From IMG/VR virus record IMGVR_UViG_3300020477_000038, positions 1 to 46,101 of that record: a stretch of DNA of 46,101 bases. The stretch is one strand, 5' to 3'. The stretch is from a virus. The notes below the pieces were generated by a model. The model was not told the origin of the DNA. It did no database searches and saw only the letters and a list, made by a program, of their open reading frames with translations. Shown one piece after another: positions 40,064 through 46,101 of this stretch. Within the stretch, counting starts at the first letter, position 1. Every line of letters begins with the position of its first letter. Both the position numbers and the translations under genes were made by a program.

Positions 40064-40228
40064 ATGATCCGCAAATTAGTGCCTTCCCTGGTTGAACGTA
40101 AAATCCGCTCGCTCATCGGCGTCTCTACCGGTTCAGGGGGCGGCGGTACGCCGAGCAATTGGATCATGGCAACTGGCAACTGGAATGATGCTGGCGTGTG
40201 GAATGACAGCGCGAACTGGGTAGATTAA
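40064..40228 (+). CDS. 54-residue fibre-linked protein
   Basis: MIRKLVPSLVERKIRSLIGV, then a Gly-rich linker and a Trp-rich end (GNWNDAGVWNDSANWVD) of the kind seen at the ends of phage structural proteins. AAGGA lies nine bases before the ATG. A TTTAACGAAAAG junction element precedes it. Probably a virion connector peptide; no known role. Confidence 0.65.
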   Translation: MIRKLVPSLVERKIRSLIGVSTGSGGGGTPSNWIMATGNWNDAGVWNDSANWVD

Positions 40229-40239
40229 CGGGGTAAATT

Positions 40240-41460
40240 ATGACAATTAGCAACATTAACAACAGCGAAAGCGGCGCATCCGTTCGCAGTAAAATCAATC
40301 ACGCCATTGGCGCTGTGAACGGCATGATGGCCGGGGCGTACAATCCGCTGGATAATCATTCATCACGGGATGAAGACCCCAGCATTGCTACGGTAACGTT
40401 TGGCAGTAAAAATGCGGCTCTCACGCGGGAAGTTAGTATTTTTGATAATCTGGATAAATTCCACTTAAACGGATATATAAATCTATTTCAGTACTCTATT
40501 GGAGTAAGATTAGGTCAGGTGACAGTTAAGAGCACGGGGAATGTTGGTTCTAATAATGACCAGATTTGCGCCTGTTACTCATTTGTTTGCCCGGCAGACC
40601 GGGTAGGAATTGAGATTCTTACGAGTAGAATTTTTAACGTAAAGGTTGATGGTGTATTTATAGACAAATCAGCGTATTCGTCGTCAGGTGGAGGTTTCAC
40701 CTGGATGGATTTGCTATTCCCCTCGGAAAAACCATCAGGGCGCCTTATTCAAATTTACACGTCTGTAGAATCGTCACCAATTGCGACGGTAGCAACAGCG
40801 CCAATTTATGATGTAACAAAGCCGTTATTAAGTGACAAGAGGGTTGCATTCGTTGGGGATAGTTTTTCTGCGGGTACTGGTTCAGGAACGTATGCGGGAT
40901 TATCTTGGGTTCCCATCGTTGCTGACGCGTTTGGGTGGCATAATTTTTTACCCAATGCTGAGGGCGGAACCGGTTTTATTAACGATTTAGGTGACACTAA
41001 ATACACGTTTGCGGAACGTATACCCGACCTAGTGACGTTTGGAGCTGAAAAAGTCATTGTGTCCGGCTCCATCAATGATAACGGTAACAGCGATGCGGCT
41101 ATTGAGGCGGCGGTCACTGATTATCTCACGCAGTTGCATGCTGCCCTGCCCGGTGTCGATGTTGTTGTATTGGGTGTGCCGGGTAGATATACCGCGTCAA
41201 CCGAGGCTAACGAACTGGCTGTTAAGGCTGGCGTTGAGTCCTATAATGCGGCAAATGGCACCAACATTATTTTTGTGCCACTGCAAACCCAGCAATCAGG
41301 TGGTTTAGTGTACGGCACGGGTGATGTTGGCAGCCCTACCGGTGACGGTAATGCCGATGTATTAATGTCATCGGATGGCGATCACTATGCCTATGACGGG
41401 TATGTGTATAGCACCAACCATGTTATCCCTGAAATGGTTCGCCAGGGCGTGACATACTAG
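40240..41460 (+). CDS. tail protein with SGNH/GDSL hydrolase domain
   Basis: 406 residues. The N-terminal ~190 are a beta-rich attachment part. The C-terminal half is an SGNH esterase: GDSFSAG (Ser208), a Gly in EGGTGF (~244), Asn279 in SGSIND, and Asp379/His382 in DGDHYAYDG. Phage enzymes of this type remove acetyl groups from surface polysaccharide during adsorption. It ends the tail operon. Confidence 0.85.
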   Translation: MTISNINNSESGASVRSKINHAIGAVNGMMAGAYNPLDNHSSRDEDPSIATVTFGSKNAALTREVSIFDNLDKFHLNGYINLFQYSIGVRLGQVTVKSTGNVGSNNDQICACYSFVCPADRVGIEILTSRIFNVKVDGVFIDKSAYSSSGGGFTWMDLLFPSEKPSGRLIQIYTSVESSPIATVATAPIYDVTKPLLSDKRVAFVGDSFSAGTGSGTYAGLSWVPIVADAFGWHNFLPNAEGGTGFINDLGDTKYTFAERIPDLVTFGAEKVIVSGSINDNGNSDAAIEAAVTDYLTQLHAALPGVDVVVLGVPGRYTASTEANELAVKAGVESYNAANGTNIIFVPLQTQQSGGLVYGTGDVGSPTGDGNADVLMSSDGDHYAYDGYVYSTNHVIPEMVRQGVTY

Positions 41461-41472
41461 CCCTGTCAGCCC

Positions 41473-41493
41473 CTAAACATTTTTCGTGAAAAC
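41473..41493 (-). repeat. junction element R0 (inverted)
   Basis: On the minus strand TTTTCACGAAAAATGTTTAG, the same element as R1-R4 (42434-43286) but in opposite orientation. It overlaps the likely -35 region of the recombinase promoter (TATACT at 41510-41515), so it may act as an operator. With R1 it forms inverted repeats around the recombinase gene. Confidence 0.6.
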
Positions 41494-41540
41494 CCCTGTT
41501 CATGCGGTGTATACTGTATGAGCAGGGAATTTAACGACCT

Positions 41541-41575
41541 GTCTGCATTTTTAACCAATCAAGGAATATGCAGAC
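41541..41575 (+). promoter_or_regulatory. inverted repeat enclosing recombinase ribosome site
   Basis: GTCTGCAT (41541-41548) and ATGCAGAC (41568-41575) are perfect 8-bp arms. The 19-base loop contains AAGGAA and the right arm abuts the ATG at 41576. In mRNA the hairpin would hold the ribosome site in its loop, which could tune translation; as DNA it could bind a dimeric regulator. Confidence 0.6.
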
Positions 41576-42241
41576 ATGAGCAAATCAGACCGTCTTACCC
41601 GCCCTGAAATCAAACGCGTATTAAATACGTGTCTCGTTTTACAATCCAGTCAGTGCCGTAGAGTTGCCATTGTGTTAAGTCACGCCGGTATGCGCGTTAC
41701 TGAAATCGGATTACTCCAAACCAAGAGCGTTATTACCCAGTCCGGACAAATCCGCAGTGAAATAGCGTTACCTGCCAAAATCTGTAAAAACCTCAAACAC
41801 CGCAGCGCCTGGTTATCCAATCCAAAAACCCGTGACATACTACAAGAGTGGATCGACTACCGTTTAAAAATGAAGTGGGGAACGGGCAGCCCTGGTGAAT
41901 ATATGGGCCTTAATCCGGAAAGCCGTTTTCTGTATTCAAATCGCGGTCGGCCGTATTCACTACAGCCAAAGTATGCAAAGTTAAAGTCTGGTGAGATACG
42001 GGAATATCAATCCTGTGATGCTTTGCAGGCAATGATTACCGATACCTATAAGAAGTGCGGGCTATTCAACGCCAGTAGTCACGCTGGCCGTAAAAGCCTT
42101 GCTACGAACGCAGCGTTAAAAGGTGTTGATATTGAAGATATAGCGCAGATACTGGGGCATGATTCGCCACAAACCACGCTCGAGTATATTGTTATTGATG
42201 AAAAGCGGATCCGGGAAATGTATGCGGCTATTGATATTTAG
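41576..42241 (+). CDS. compact tyrosine recombinase, catalytic domain only
   Basis: 221 residues, nearly all catalytic domain: Arg40 (HAGMRVTEIG), a Lys68 region, His169 and Arg172 (SSHAGRKSL), His195 (LGHDSP), Tyr204 (TTLEYI). It lacks the separate arm- and core-binding domains of the 378-residue integrase at 198 and in size recalls FimB/FimE-type invertases. It lies between the tail fibres and the accessory gene set, flanked by inverted junction elements R0 and R1. It may recombine these or other sites in the right arm; its substrate is not known. Confidence 0.82.
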   Translation: MSKSDRLTRPEIKRVLNTCLVLQSSQCRRVAIVLSHAGMRVTEIGLLQTKSVITQSGQIRSEIALPAKICKNLKHRSAWLSNPKTRDILQEWIDYRLKMKWGTGSPGEYMGLNPESRFLYSNRGRPYSLQPKYAKLKSGEIREYQSCDALQAMITDTYKKCGLFNASSHAGRKSLATNAALKGVDIEDIAQILGHDSPQTTLEYIVIDEKRIREMYAAIDI

Positions 42242-42420
42242 CCGCCGCCCGCGCCATGAGATTTTTTACTTAATTGCTTAAGCGTAGCTCTTTTGTTTTT
42301 GTCATGCATCATATCAATCTTGATGTTATTAAGCTGTTGTTGCAATTCATTCACTCGGAACAAGCAAAGGCAATAACCAGCAATCACCCCAAGAACTAAG
42401 GTCGATAAAAAATCAATCAT
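42238..42420 (-). CDS. small membrane-anchored protein
   Basis: 60 residues: an N-terminal hydrophobic helix (MIDFLSTLVLGVIAGYCLCL) and a charged coiled tail (NELQQQLNNIKIDMMHDKNK). TTTGGAG lies before the ATG, just after junction element R1. It meets the recombinase gene tail to tail with a few bases of overlap. Function unknown. Confidence 0.65.
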   Translation of the reverse strand: MIDFLSTLVLGVIAGYCLCLFRVNELQQQLNNIKIDMMHDKNKRATLKQLSKKSHGAGGG

Positions 42421-42433
42421 TCTTACTCCAAAG

Positions 42434-42453
42434 TTTCACGAAAAGCAGTTTAG
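42434..42453 (-). repeat. junction element R1
   Basis: TTTCACGAAAAGCAGTTTAG on the plus strand. The TAA stop of the upstream minus-strand gene lies inside it and the ribosome site of the next gene follows. The 20-mer CTCCAAAGTTTCACGAAAAG (42426-42445) is identical in R2. Confidence 0.75.
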
Positions 42454-42728
42454 CCGATCAACTTATTGCTGAAGCCGGCCAGATCGTCTTTAGCTGCGCG
42501 CGTCATTGCATCCCGGTCATGCGAGTTAAGCAGTAGGGCTTTGTCATTTGGGCCTAATAGCCACGTTTTACCATCATTAACCCGTTTCAACCTTACCTTA
42601 ACACCTAATCTGGCAAAGTGGATGTACTGCCTCACCTGCTCATCTGTAGGAACAGGCTGCAACGTAAGCGCCGCAAATGCTAAAAGCGTTGATTTAACCA
42701 CGTTAAAGGCTGTTTGGTATTTATCCAA
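42450..42728 (-). CDS. hypothetical accessory protein
   Basis: 92 residues (MDKYQTAFNVVKSTLLAFAA...), starting TTG with GGAG eight bases before. A helical N-terminal half and a basic middle (VKVRLKRVNDGKTWLLGPNDKALLL). No family recognised. Flanked by junction elements R2 (start) and R1 (stop). Confidence 0.65.
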   Translation of the reverse strand: MDKYQTAFNVVKSTLLAFAALTLQPVPTDEQVRQYIHFARLGVKVRLKRVNDGKTWLLGPNDKALLLNSHDRDAMTRAAKDDLAGFSNKLIG

Positions 42729-42744
42729 TTTTACCGCTCCAAAG

Positions 42745-42766
42745 TTTCACGAAAAGTCATTCTAAA
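42745..42766 (-). repeat. junction element R2
   Basis: TTTCACGAAAAG followed by TCATTCTAAA. The upstream 8 bases CTCCAAAG are shared with R1, giving a 20-base identity (42737-42756). The downstream half is less conserved than in R1, R3 and R4. Confidence 0.7.
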
Positions 42767-42767
42767 T

Positions 42768-42989
42768 TTATTTGACTGCTGCCTGGTATGGTGCATTTTG
42801 TGTCAATCTCCTGTTCCACGCTTTAAGTTTGGCCAAACCTAATTGCGTTTCCACCTCAGACACCAATTGCCAAGTTCTTACTTGCTTCATTCCGGACTTC
42901 CACAAGCAGGCACCACGAACTTTCGATAATACGCTATGTCGAAACATAGAATCCCAAGCAGCAGTCAAATATATTTTCACGAAAAGCAT
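42768..42989 (-). CDS. doubtful frame inside the inverted-repeat segment
   Basis: Up to 73 codons. The outermost ATG lies inside junction element R3 and has no ribosome site; a later ATG near 42942 (MFRHSVLSKVRGACLWKSGM) has a weak TGGGA. The frame runs through the whole repeat-bounded segment. Composition is plausible (basic, Trp-containing) but it may only be an open frame in a mobile sequence. Confidence 0.3.
   Translation of the reverse strand: MLFVKIYLTAAWDSMFRHSVLSKVRGACLWKSGMKQVRTWQLVSEVETQLGLAKLKAWNRRLTQNAPYQAAVK
42769..42971. repeat. 203-bp segment bounded by 18-bp inverted repeats
   Basis: TATTTGACTGCTGCCTGG (42769-42786) and its inverted partner (42954-42971) match at 17 of 18 positions. 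The segment fills exactly the space between R2 and R3. It may be a small mobile element (MITE-like) or a large hairpin. No target-site duplication is evident. Confidence 0.6.
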
Positions 42990-42994
42990 TTTAG
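42974..42994 (-). repeat. junction element R3
   Basis: TTTTCACGAAAAGCATTTTAG, containing the stop codon of the upstream gene. Unlike R1, R2 and R4 it is not followed by a good ribosome site, because the inverted-repeat segment begins at once. Confidence 0.7.
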
Positions 42995-43248
42995 CTTGAT
43001 TGCTCGATTAATATCTCAGTGTCAAAAGGTATTTTTTGAGTCATCGTCATCATGTGACCAAAAACATTCATAAGCTCATGCATTTGCCAGCGCGTGAAGC
43101 CGTTTTCATCTTCCTGTCTAGTGAAGTCTATATTCACCCCGGGCCATGCCTTGTTAAATTCATCACTCTGGCGCTTCAATTCTTGCCTTCCAGCATCTGT
43201 TAGTTTAACTCTAACGTTATTGTTCACATTGAATTTAGTAAGTTGCAT
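42991..43248 (-). CDS. hypothetical accessory protein
   Basis: 85 residues (MQLTKFNVNNNVRVKLTDAG...), alpha/beta, with the opening VRVKLTDAGRQELKRQ typical of a recurrent small phage-protein type of unknown role. GGGGG lies nine bases before the ATG at 43248, preferred to a GTG inside element R4. It ends in element R3. Confidence 0.65.
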   Translation of the reverse strand: MQLTKFNVNNNVRVKLTDAGRQELKRQSDEFNKAWPGVNIDFTRQEDENGFTRWQMHELMNVFGHMMTMTQKIPFDTEILIEQSS

Positions 43249-43265
43249 TATTGCGCACCCCCAAT

Positions 43266-43286
43266 CTTTCACGAAAAGTAGTTTAG
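43266..43286 (-). repeat. junction element R4
   Basis: CTTTCACGAAAAGTAGTTTAG, including the stop of the RHH gene on the minus strand and preceding the next gene start. Same orientation as R1-R3. Confidence 0.72.
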
Positions 43287-43510
43287 TCCTGCTTCTTCAC
43301 GAGTTCGGCCATTTTATCCACGGCCTCACCCTCATTACGCAATTTATACCGCTTCTTAATGTCTTTCAGCGTGTCTTTAGTTTCCGGCAACACGTAAGCG
43401 TCCAGCCGCTTTTTTGTTTCCAGTTGCGACTTGTGGTGCTCCATTCTCTTTTTAGCAACGCTGCGCTTACGTTCTTCTTTTGATTGTGCCACGTCAATAA
43501 TCTGATTCAT
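43283..43510 (-). CDS. ribbon-helix-helix repressor
   Basis: 75 residues. A basic N-terminal tail (KEERKRSVAKKRMEHHKSQLETKK) is followed by an RHH-like domain: beta segment RLDAYVLPE, helix TKDTLKDIKKRYKL, helix NEGEAVDKMAELVKK. Resembles plasmid copy-control (RepB/CopB-type) RHH proteins. It is transcribed away from three palindromic operators at 43535-43616 and probably binds them, controlling itself and the divergent plus-strand set. Confidence 0.7.
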   Translation of the reverse strand: MNQIIDVAQSKEERKRSVAKKRMEHHKSQLETKKRLDAYVLPETKDTLKDIKKRYKLRNEGEAVDKMAELVKKQD

Positions 43511-43534
43511 TGAAAAGCCCGGATAATAATTAAA

Positions 43535-43616
43535 AGTTACACGGTAAACAAACTTTTGTCACTCATATTGTTTACACGGTAAACAGATTATACTATTATT
43601 TGTTTACACGGTAAAC
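43535..43616. promoter_or_regulatory. three palindromic operators in divergent control region
   Basis: GTTTACACGGTAAAC occurs at 43570-43584 and 43602-43616, and as AGTTACACGGTAAAC at 43535-43549. Arms GTTTAC/GTAAAC are perfect palindromes around three bases. Centres are 35 and 32 bp apart, about three helical turns, so bound dimers would lie on one face. They separate the RHH gene from the divergent operon. Confidence 0.85.
43568..43594 (+). promoter_or_regulatory. promoter of the right-arm plus-strand set
   Basis: TTGTTT (43568-43573) and TATACT (43589-43594), spaced 15 bp, with the second operator lying between them and the third just downstream. Binding would occlude the promoter. The -35 is weak, so the assignment is moderate. 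Confidence 0.5.
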
Positions 43617-43639
43617 GGTATTTTGAAAGGGTGAATGTT

Positions 43640-43864
43640 ATGGCTACTTATCGAGTCGAAGAATTTGGTGATGAGGTTCAGGATTTTAAAACTCAGTCTG
43701 CAGCTGATGACTGCATCGCAAAGTTTGAGAGTGAGGATAAGGCAAACGGGGTGTTTGAACCTGGTCGCTACAAGGTTAGAAAGCTTGAATCACAACCTGT
43801 TGCCCGTTCCACGCTTGATGTATACGACCCTCATGGTGAGTGGGGTTATAGTTTTCAACCTTAA
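43640..43864 (+). CDS. hypothetical accessory protein
   Basis: 74 residues (MATYRVEEFGDEVQDFKTQS...), acidic, ending in HGEWGYSFQP. AAAGGG lies eight bases before the ATG at 43640; a GTG nine bases earlier is less suited. First gene of the operon behind the three operators. No family recognised. Confidence 0.65.
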   Translation: MATYRVEEFGDEVQDFKTQSAADDCIAKFESEDKANGVFEPGRYKVRKLESQPVARSTLDVYDPHGEWGYSFQP

Positions 43865-43880
43865 CTAAAAGATCCTGGTT

Positions 43881-44084
43881 ATGGATATTGAAAAAATATT
43901 TGCAGAACGATTTAAAACCGGAGTTACCCGGCGCTCAGATGAATTTAAAGCTGGGTACATGGCCAGCCTGAAATTTGAGTCTAATGGCGAAAGGATTATC
44001 AATCCATACCGGATTGGTACGGCGCAGGCTGATGCCTTTTGGGCCGGTGCGTTTGAACGCCGGTTTGTCAAAAAATTAAATTAA
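43881..44084 (+). CDS. hypothetical accessory protein
   Basis: 67 residues (MDIEKIFAERFKTGVTRRSD...), with a helical EFKAGYMASLKFE and AFWAGAFERRF, a pattern seen in short phage/plasmid proteins of unknown function. Its TAA lies in a TTAACGAAAAG junction element. Confidence 0.6.
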   Translation: MDIEKIFAERFKTGVTRRSDEFKAGYMASLKFESNGERIINPYRIGTAQADAFWAGAFERRFVKKLN

Positions 44085-44102
44085 CGAAAAGATGGTGTGT
44101 AT

Positions 44103-44534
44103 ATGAACGGCAGAATACTTAAGAAGCTTTCAAAGAAAGCTGAGCCTTTAGTAATTGCACTTGGGTTAACAAAGTACGGTCAGCGGGTTGTGGTAAATCA
44201 ATATGATGAGCCGGTCGAATCAAACTTTGTTGACTATGACGACTGCAAAAAAGGCACTGTTGGCTATGGTGGCATGAGTGGGTATTACGAGCGGGAGTGG
44301 GATGATCTTGATTGCTACTCAATGCTTTATTCGCACGTTCTGGATCATTTCTTTGATTGGCGGAAGTGCGATGGCGAAACTTTTCCTGATATTGAATGGC
44401 CTGATCATATAAAGCGTTCGCCGGCAAATATTTTCAAAGTGGCGAGGTTCATCATTGCATATGAACAAAGCGGCAAAAAAATCGATAGGCTCTATGGTTT
44501 AGGCCCGGCCGAAGTGTTACCGGTTCTAAATTAA
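44103..44534 (+). CDS. hypothetical accessory protein
   Basis: 143 residues (MNGRILKKLSKKAEPLVIAL...), mixed alpha/beta with acidic and aromatic residues (YYEREWDDLDCYSMLYSHVLDHFFDW). No catalytic motif identified. A GTG six bases upstream is an alternative start. The stop is followed by TTTAACGAAAAGG. Confidence 0.6.
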   Translation: MNGRILKKLSKKAEPLVIALGLTKYGQRVVVNQYDEPVESNFVDYDDCKKGTVGYGGMSGYYEREWDDLDCYSMLYSHVLDHFFDWRKCDGETFPDIEWPDHIKRSPANIFKVARFIIAYEQSGKKIDRLYGLGPAEVLPVLN

Positions 44535-44553
44535 TTTAACGAAAAGGTGAAAT

Positions 44554-44982
44554 ATGGAACAAGTAATACTAATTGGGCAAAAGGGGGAGTTTAAAGCACC
44601 CGGAAAGCGCCTTGATTATTGCACTCACTTCGCTGTCACCATGGCGCGATTTGGTTATTTTGATGTCACTCACGCGCCAAGCGGTAAAGGCATCATCAGG
44701 AACTTTGAAAGAGCAATAAATGCTTTTGAAGCAATGATCCTTTTGCAAGAGGCAGCGGACGAATTAGGCATACCGACAGATGCTGATGAAAAGTCGTTCC
44801 TACAGGCAATTAATAAACCTGTAAAAGTCAAAGCGCTCGGAGATTTAAAATTCATAGAGTACTGCCAGATAAAGGACAACGTTATAACCGGTGATGAATT
44901 TCCATGGGAAAGCGATGAAACTTGCCCTCATTACCGGGTTGCTGAACTGTGCGAAAAGCACGACATAGAGTTTAACGTATAG
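44554..44982 (+). CDS. hypothetical accessory protein
   Basis: 142 residues (MEQVILIGQKGEFKAPGKRL...). Helical with hydrophobic centre (RAINAFEAMILLQEAADELG) and acidic C-terminus with two cysteines. No family recognised. AAAGGTG lies before the ATG as part of the junction element. Confidence 0.6.
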   Translation: MEQVILIGQKGEFKAPGKRLDYCTHFAVTMARFGYFDVTHAPSGKGIIRNFERAINAFEAMILLQEAADELGIPTDADEKSFLQAINKPVKVKALGDLKFIEYCQIKDNVITGDEFPWESDETCPHYRVAELCEKHDIEFNV

Positions 44983-44996
44983 GTGGAGCGAAACGA

Positions 44997-45176
44997 ATGT
45001 TATACGCAGGAATTACCAAGGTTAAACAAGATTTTGAAATATGGATACTTAGTTCCATTCCTGATTTTGATGAGTCTCTGCTTTTGAACTTCGACAAAAA
45101 AGACGGCTACACAGAGTCAGAAACGGTTAACGCTATGTGGGTTGGATTTTGTGCAGCCTATAAAATTTACCGTTAG
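44997..45176 (+). CDS. 59-residue hypothetical protein
   Basis: MLYAGITKVKQDFEIWILSS, then an acidic middle and the ending GFCAAYKIYR. GGTGGAG lies nine to ten bases before the ATG, in the TTTAACGTATAGG version of the junction element. Well-formed small gene in a tight series; function unknown. Confidence 0.6.
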   Translation: MLYAGITKVKQDFEIWILSSIPDFDESLLLNFDKKDGYTESETVNAMWVGFCAAYKIYR

Positions 45177-45207
45177 TAGAATTAATTTAACGAATAGGTG
45201 GGAAACA

Positions 45208-46101
45208 ATGAAAAAACTATGTATTTATCACGGTAATTGCGCTGATGGTTTCGGCGCGGCATGGGCAGTTCGTCATGCGCTGGGTGATGATGTTGAATTT
45301 TACCCTGGACACTATGGCCATGAAGCGCCAGACGTTACCGGCCGGGATGTGATTCTGGTCGATTTTAGTTACAAGCTCGATGTTTTACAGGATTTGTCTT
45401 TTAAGGCAAACAGCATTCTGATCCTTGATCACCACAAATCAGCACAGGAAGATTTGAAAGGGCTTGAGCCGGTTAAAGAAAAGCTGGGTTATAAAGGCTT
45501 CTTTGATGAGCTCGGCACCTGGTGTGCTTCGCAAAATAAACCGCTAATTGGTGCTTTGTTTGATATGGACCGTTCCGGGGCAATGATCGCCTGGGATTTC
45601 TTTCACGATGAGCCCGCACCGAAGCTTATTCAACACATTCAGGATCGCGATTTATGGCGTTTTGAATTGCCGGGTACTAAAGAAATCCAAGCTTGTGTTT
45701 TTAGTTACCCTTACGATTTTGAATTGTGGGACCAACTAATGACACGCGAAACATGGGCGCTTGAGGAAGAGGGTAGCGCCATTCTACGTAAGCACATGAA
45801 AGACGTTAACGAACTAATTAAGGTCGCTGCACATAGAACTACAATCGCTGGTTACGATGTGCCGGTAATGAATGCGCCATATTTCTACAGTAGCGAAGCC
45901 GGTAATATCATGAGTGAGGGTGAACCATTTGCCGCTTGCTATTACGAAACTGCCAAAGGCCGGGTTTACAGTTTGCGTTCTAAGGAAACCGGGGTTGATG
46001 TTTCTGTCATTGCTTCACTCTTTGGTGGCGGCGGCCACAAAAATGCAGCGGGCTTTAGAATTGATTTTGACAAGTTAAATACGCTGCAGGATGCCGCGTA
46101 A
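45208..46101 (+). CDS. DHH-family phosphoesterase
   Basis: 297 residues. N-terminal motif IYHGNCADGFGAA (His8, Asn10, Asp13), Asp52 in LVDFSY, DHH at 74-76 (ILDHHKSA), and the DHHA1 motif GGGGHKNAAG at 273-282. Such manganese-dependent enzymes hydrolyse short oligonucleotides (NrnB-like) or cyclic-dinucleotide products. In a phage it could recycle nanoRNAs or disarm nucleotide second messengers. AGGTGGG precedes the ATG at 45208, preferred to an upstream in-frame ATG inside the previous gene. Stop codon is at the last base of the window. Confidence 0.9.
   Translation: MKKLCIYHGNCADGFGAAWAVRHALGDDVEFYPGHYGHEAPDVTGRDVILVDFSYKLDVLQDLSFKANSILILDHHKSAQEDLKGLEPVKEKLGYKGFFDELGTWCASQNKPLIGALFDMDRSGAMIAWDFFHDEPAPKLIQHIQDRDLWRFELPGTKEIQACVFSYPYDFELWDQLMTRETWALEEEGSAILRKHMKDVNELIKVAAHRTTIAGYDVPVMNAPYFYSSEAGNIMSEGEPFAACYYETAKGRVYSLRSKETGVDVSVIASLFGGGGHKNAAGFRIDFDKLNTLQDAA

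Larger units (their letters stand above)
44081..45198 (+). repeat. plus-strand junction elements TTTAACGAAAAGG
   Basis: TTAACGAAAAG (44081-44091), TTTAACGAAAAGG (44535-44547), TTTAACGTATAGG (about 44971-44983) and TTTAACGAATAGG (45186-45198) each follow or contain a stop codon and lead into the next ribosome site. A fifth copy, TTTAACGAAAAG, lies at 40032-40043 after the large fibre gene. Related to R0-R4 by the core ACGAAAAG. Confidence 0.65.

Noticed and set aside
41510-41526. Possible LexA (SOS) box upstream of the second recombinase
   Set aside because: CTGTATGAGCAG has only six bases between CTG and CAG; the consensus needs ten.
42426-43286. CRISPR array from R1-R4 repeats
   Set aside because: Repeats are short, separated by whole genes of 180-280 bp and sit at stop/start junctions; no cas genes.
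42434-43286. Integron attC sites between the small minus-strand genes
   Set aside because: Elements lack the paired R/L core sites and variable stem of attC, and the adjacent recombinase shows no integron-integrase-specific insert.
45142-45207. Upstream start for the DHH phosphoesterase
   Set aside because: The 22-residue extension overlaps the previous gene, lacks a ribosome site and precedes a perfectly placed AGGTGGG-ATG.

Overview
The window reads as an almost complete lambdoid (lambda-like, long non-contractile tail) prophage of a gammaproteobacterium. It is entered on the left through a tRNA-Leu(GAG) gene. The gene order (int-xis, recombination genes, antirepressor, immunity region, replication genes, nin-like genes, late regulator, lysis, Nu1/A terminase, W, B, C/Nu3, D, E, tail, fibres) is that of an integrated lambda chromosome. 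Protein types such as NinG, DUF1367, a Bro-type antirepressor and lambda-type head proteins point the same way. A marine alteromonad-like host is a guess from general protein flavour; the sequence does not name the host. No second copy of the tRNA 3' end was found, so attR probably lies beyond position 46101.

Layout. 21-200: tRNA-Leu, its terminator and three tandem 11-bp repeats next to the integrase end. 198-9404, minus strand: integrase, excisionase, a GIY-YIG protein, small accessory genes, a lambda-exonuclease/YqaJ-type nuclease, RecT and a Bro-type antirepressor, all read from a strong leftward promoter (pL-like). 9531-11588, minus strand: an immunity operon made of a short HTH repressor without a peptidase domain, a HipA-like kinase and a partner protein of unknown function. 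Four copies of an 18-bp palindrome sit at pL, at the repressor start and at pR. 11668-19119, plus strand: Cro-like protein, RHH protein, small regulators, a 560-bp structured stretch without a gene, an O-like initiator with internal iterons (likely origin), a DnaC-like loader, an MT-A70 methyltransferase, DUF1367, NinG and a Q-position protein. Three small minus-strand genes lie antisense inside this operon (12.6-13.4 kb).

19241-20812 carries lysis functions (M15 endopeptidase, two membrane/holin proteins, a papain-like protein). 20809-31187 holds the head and neck genes, two tandem tail-tube paralogues and a tail-assembly chaperone with a classical -1 slippery site. 31177-41460 holds the tape measure, tail-tip proteins, a fibre with PKD-like repeats and an embedded glycosidase-like domain, and an SGNH-esterase fibre protein. 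41461-46101 is an accessory right arm: a compact catalytic-domain-only tyrosine recombinase, a set of small minus-strand genes ending in an RHH repressor, a control region with three palindromic operators, and a divergent plus-strand set ending in a DHH phosphoesterase. A near-palindromic element (TTTMACGAAAAG) recurs at nearly every gene junction of this arm.

The most unusual points are the HTH/HipA-like-kinase/partner operon in the immunity slot, the right-arm junction element with its private recombinase, a candidate second -1 frameshift gene at 17.07-17.22 kb, the antisense small genes, and the structured gene-free stretch before the initiator gene. All assignments come from reading the sequence; no database search was run.
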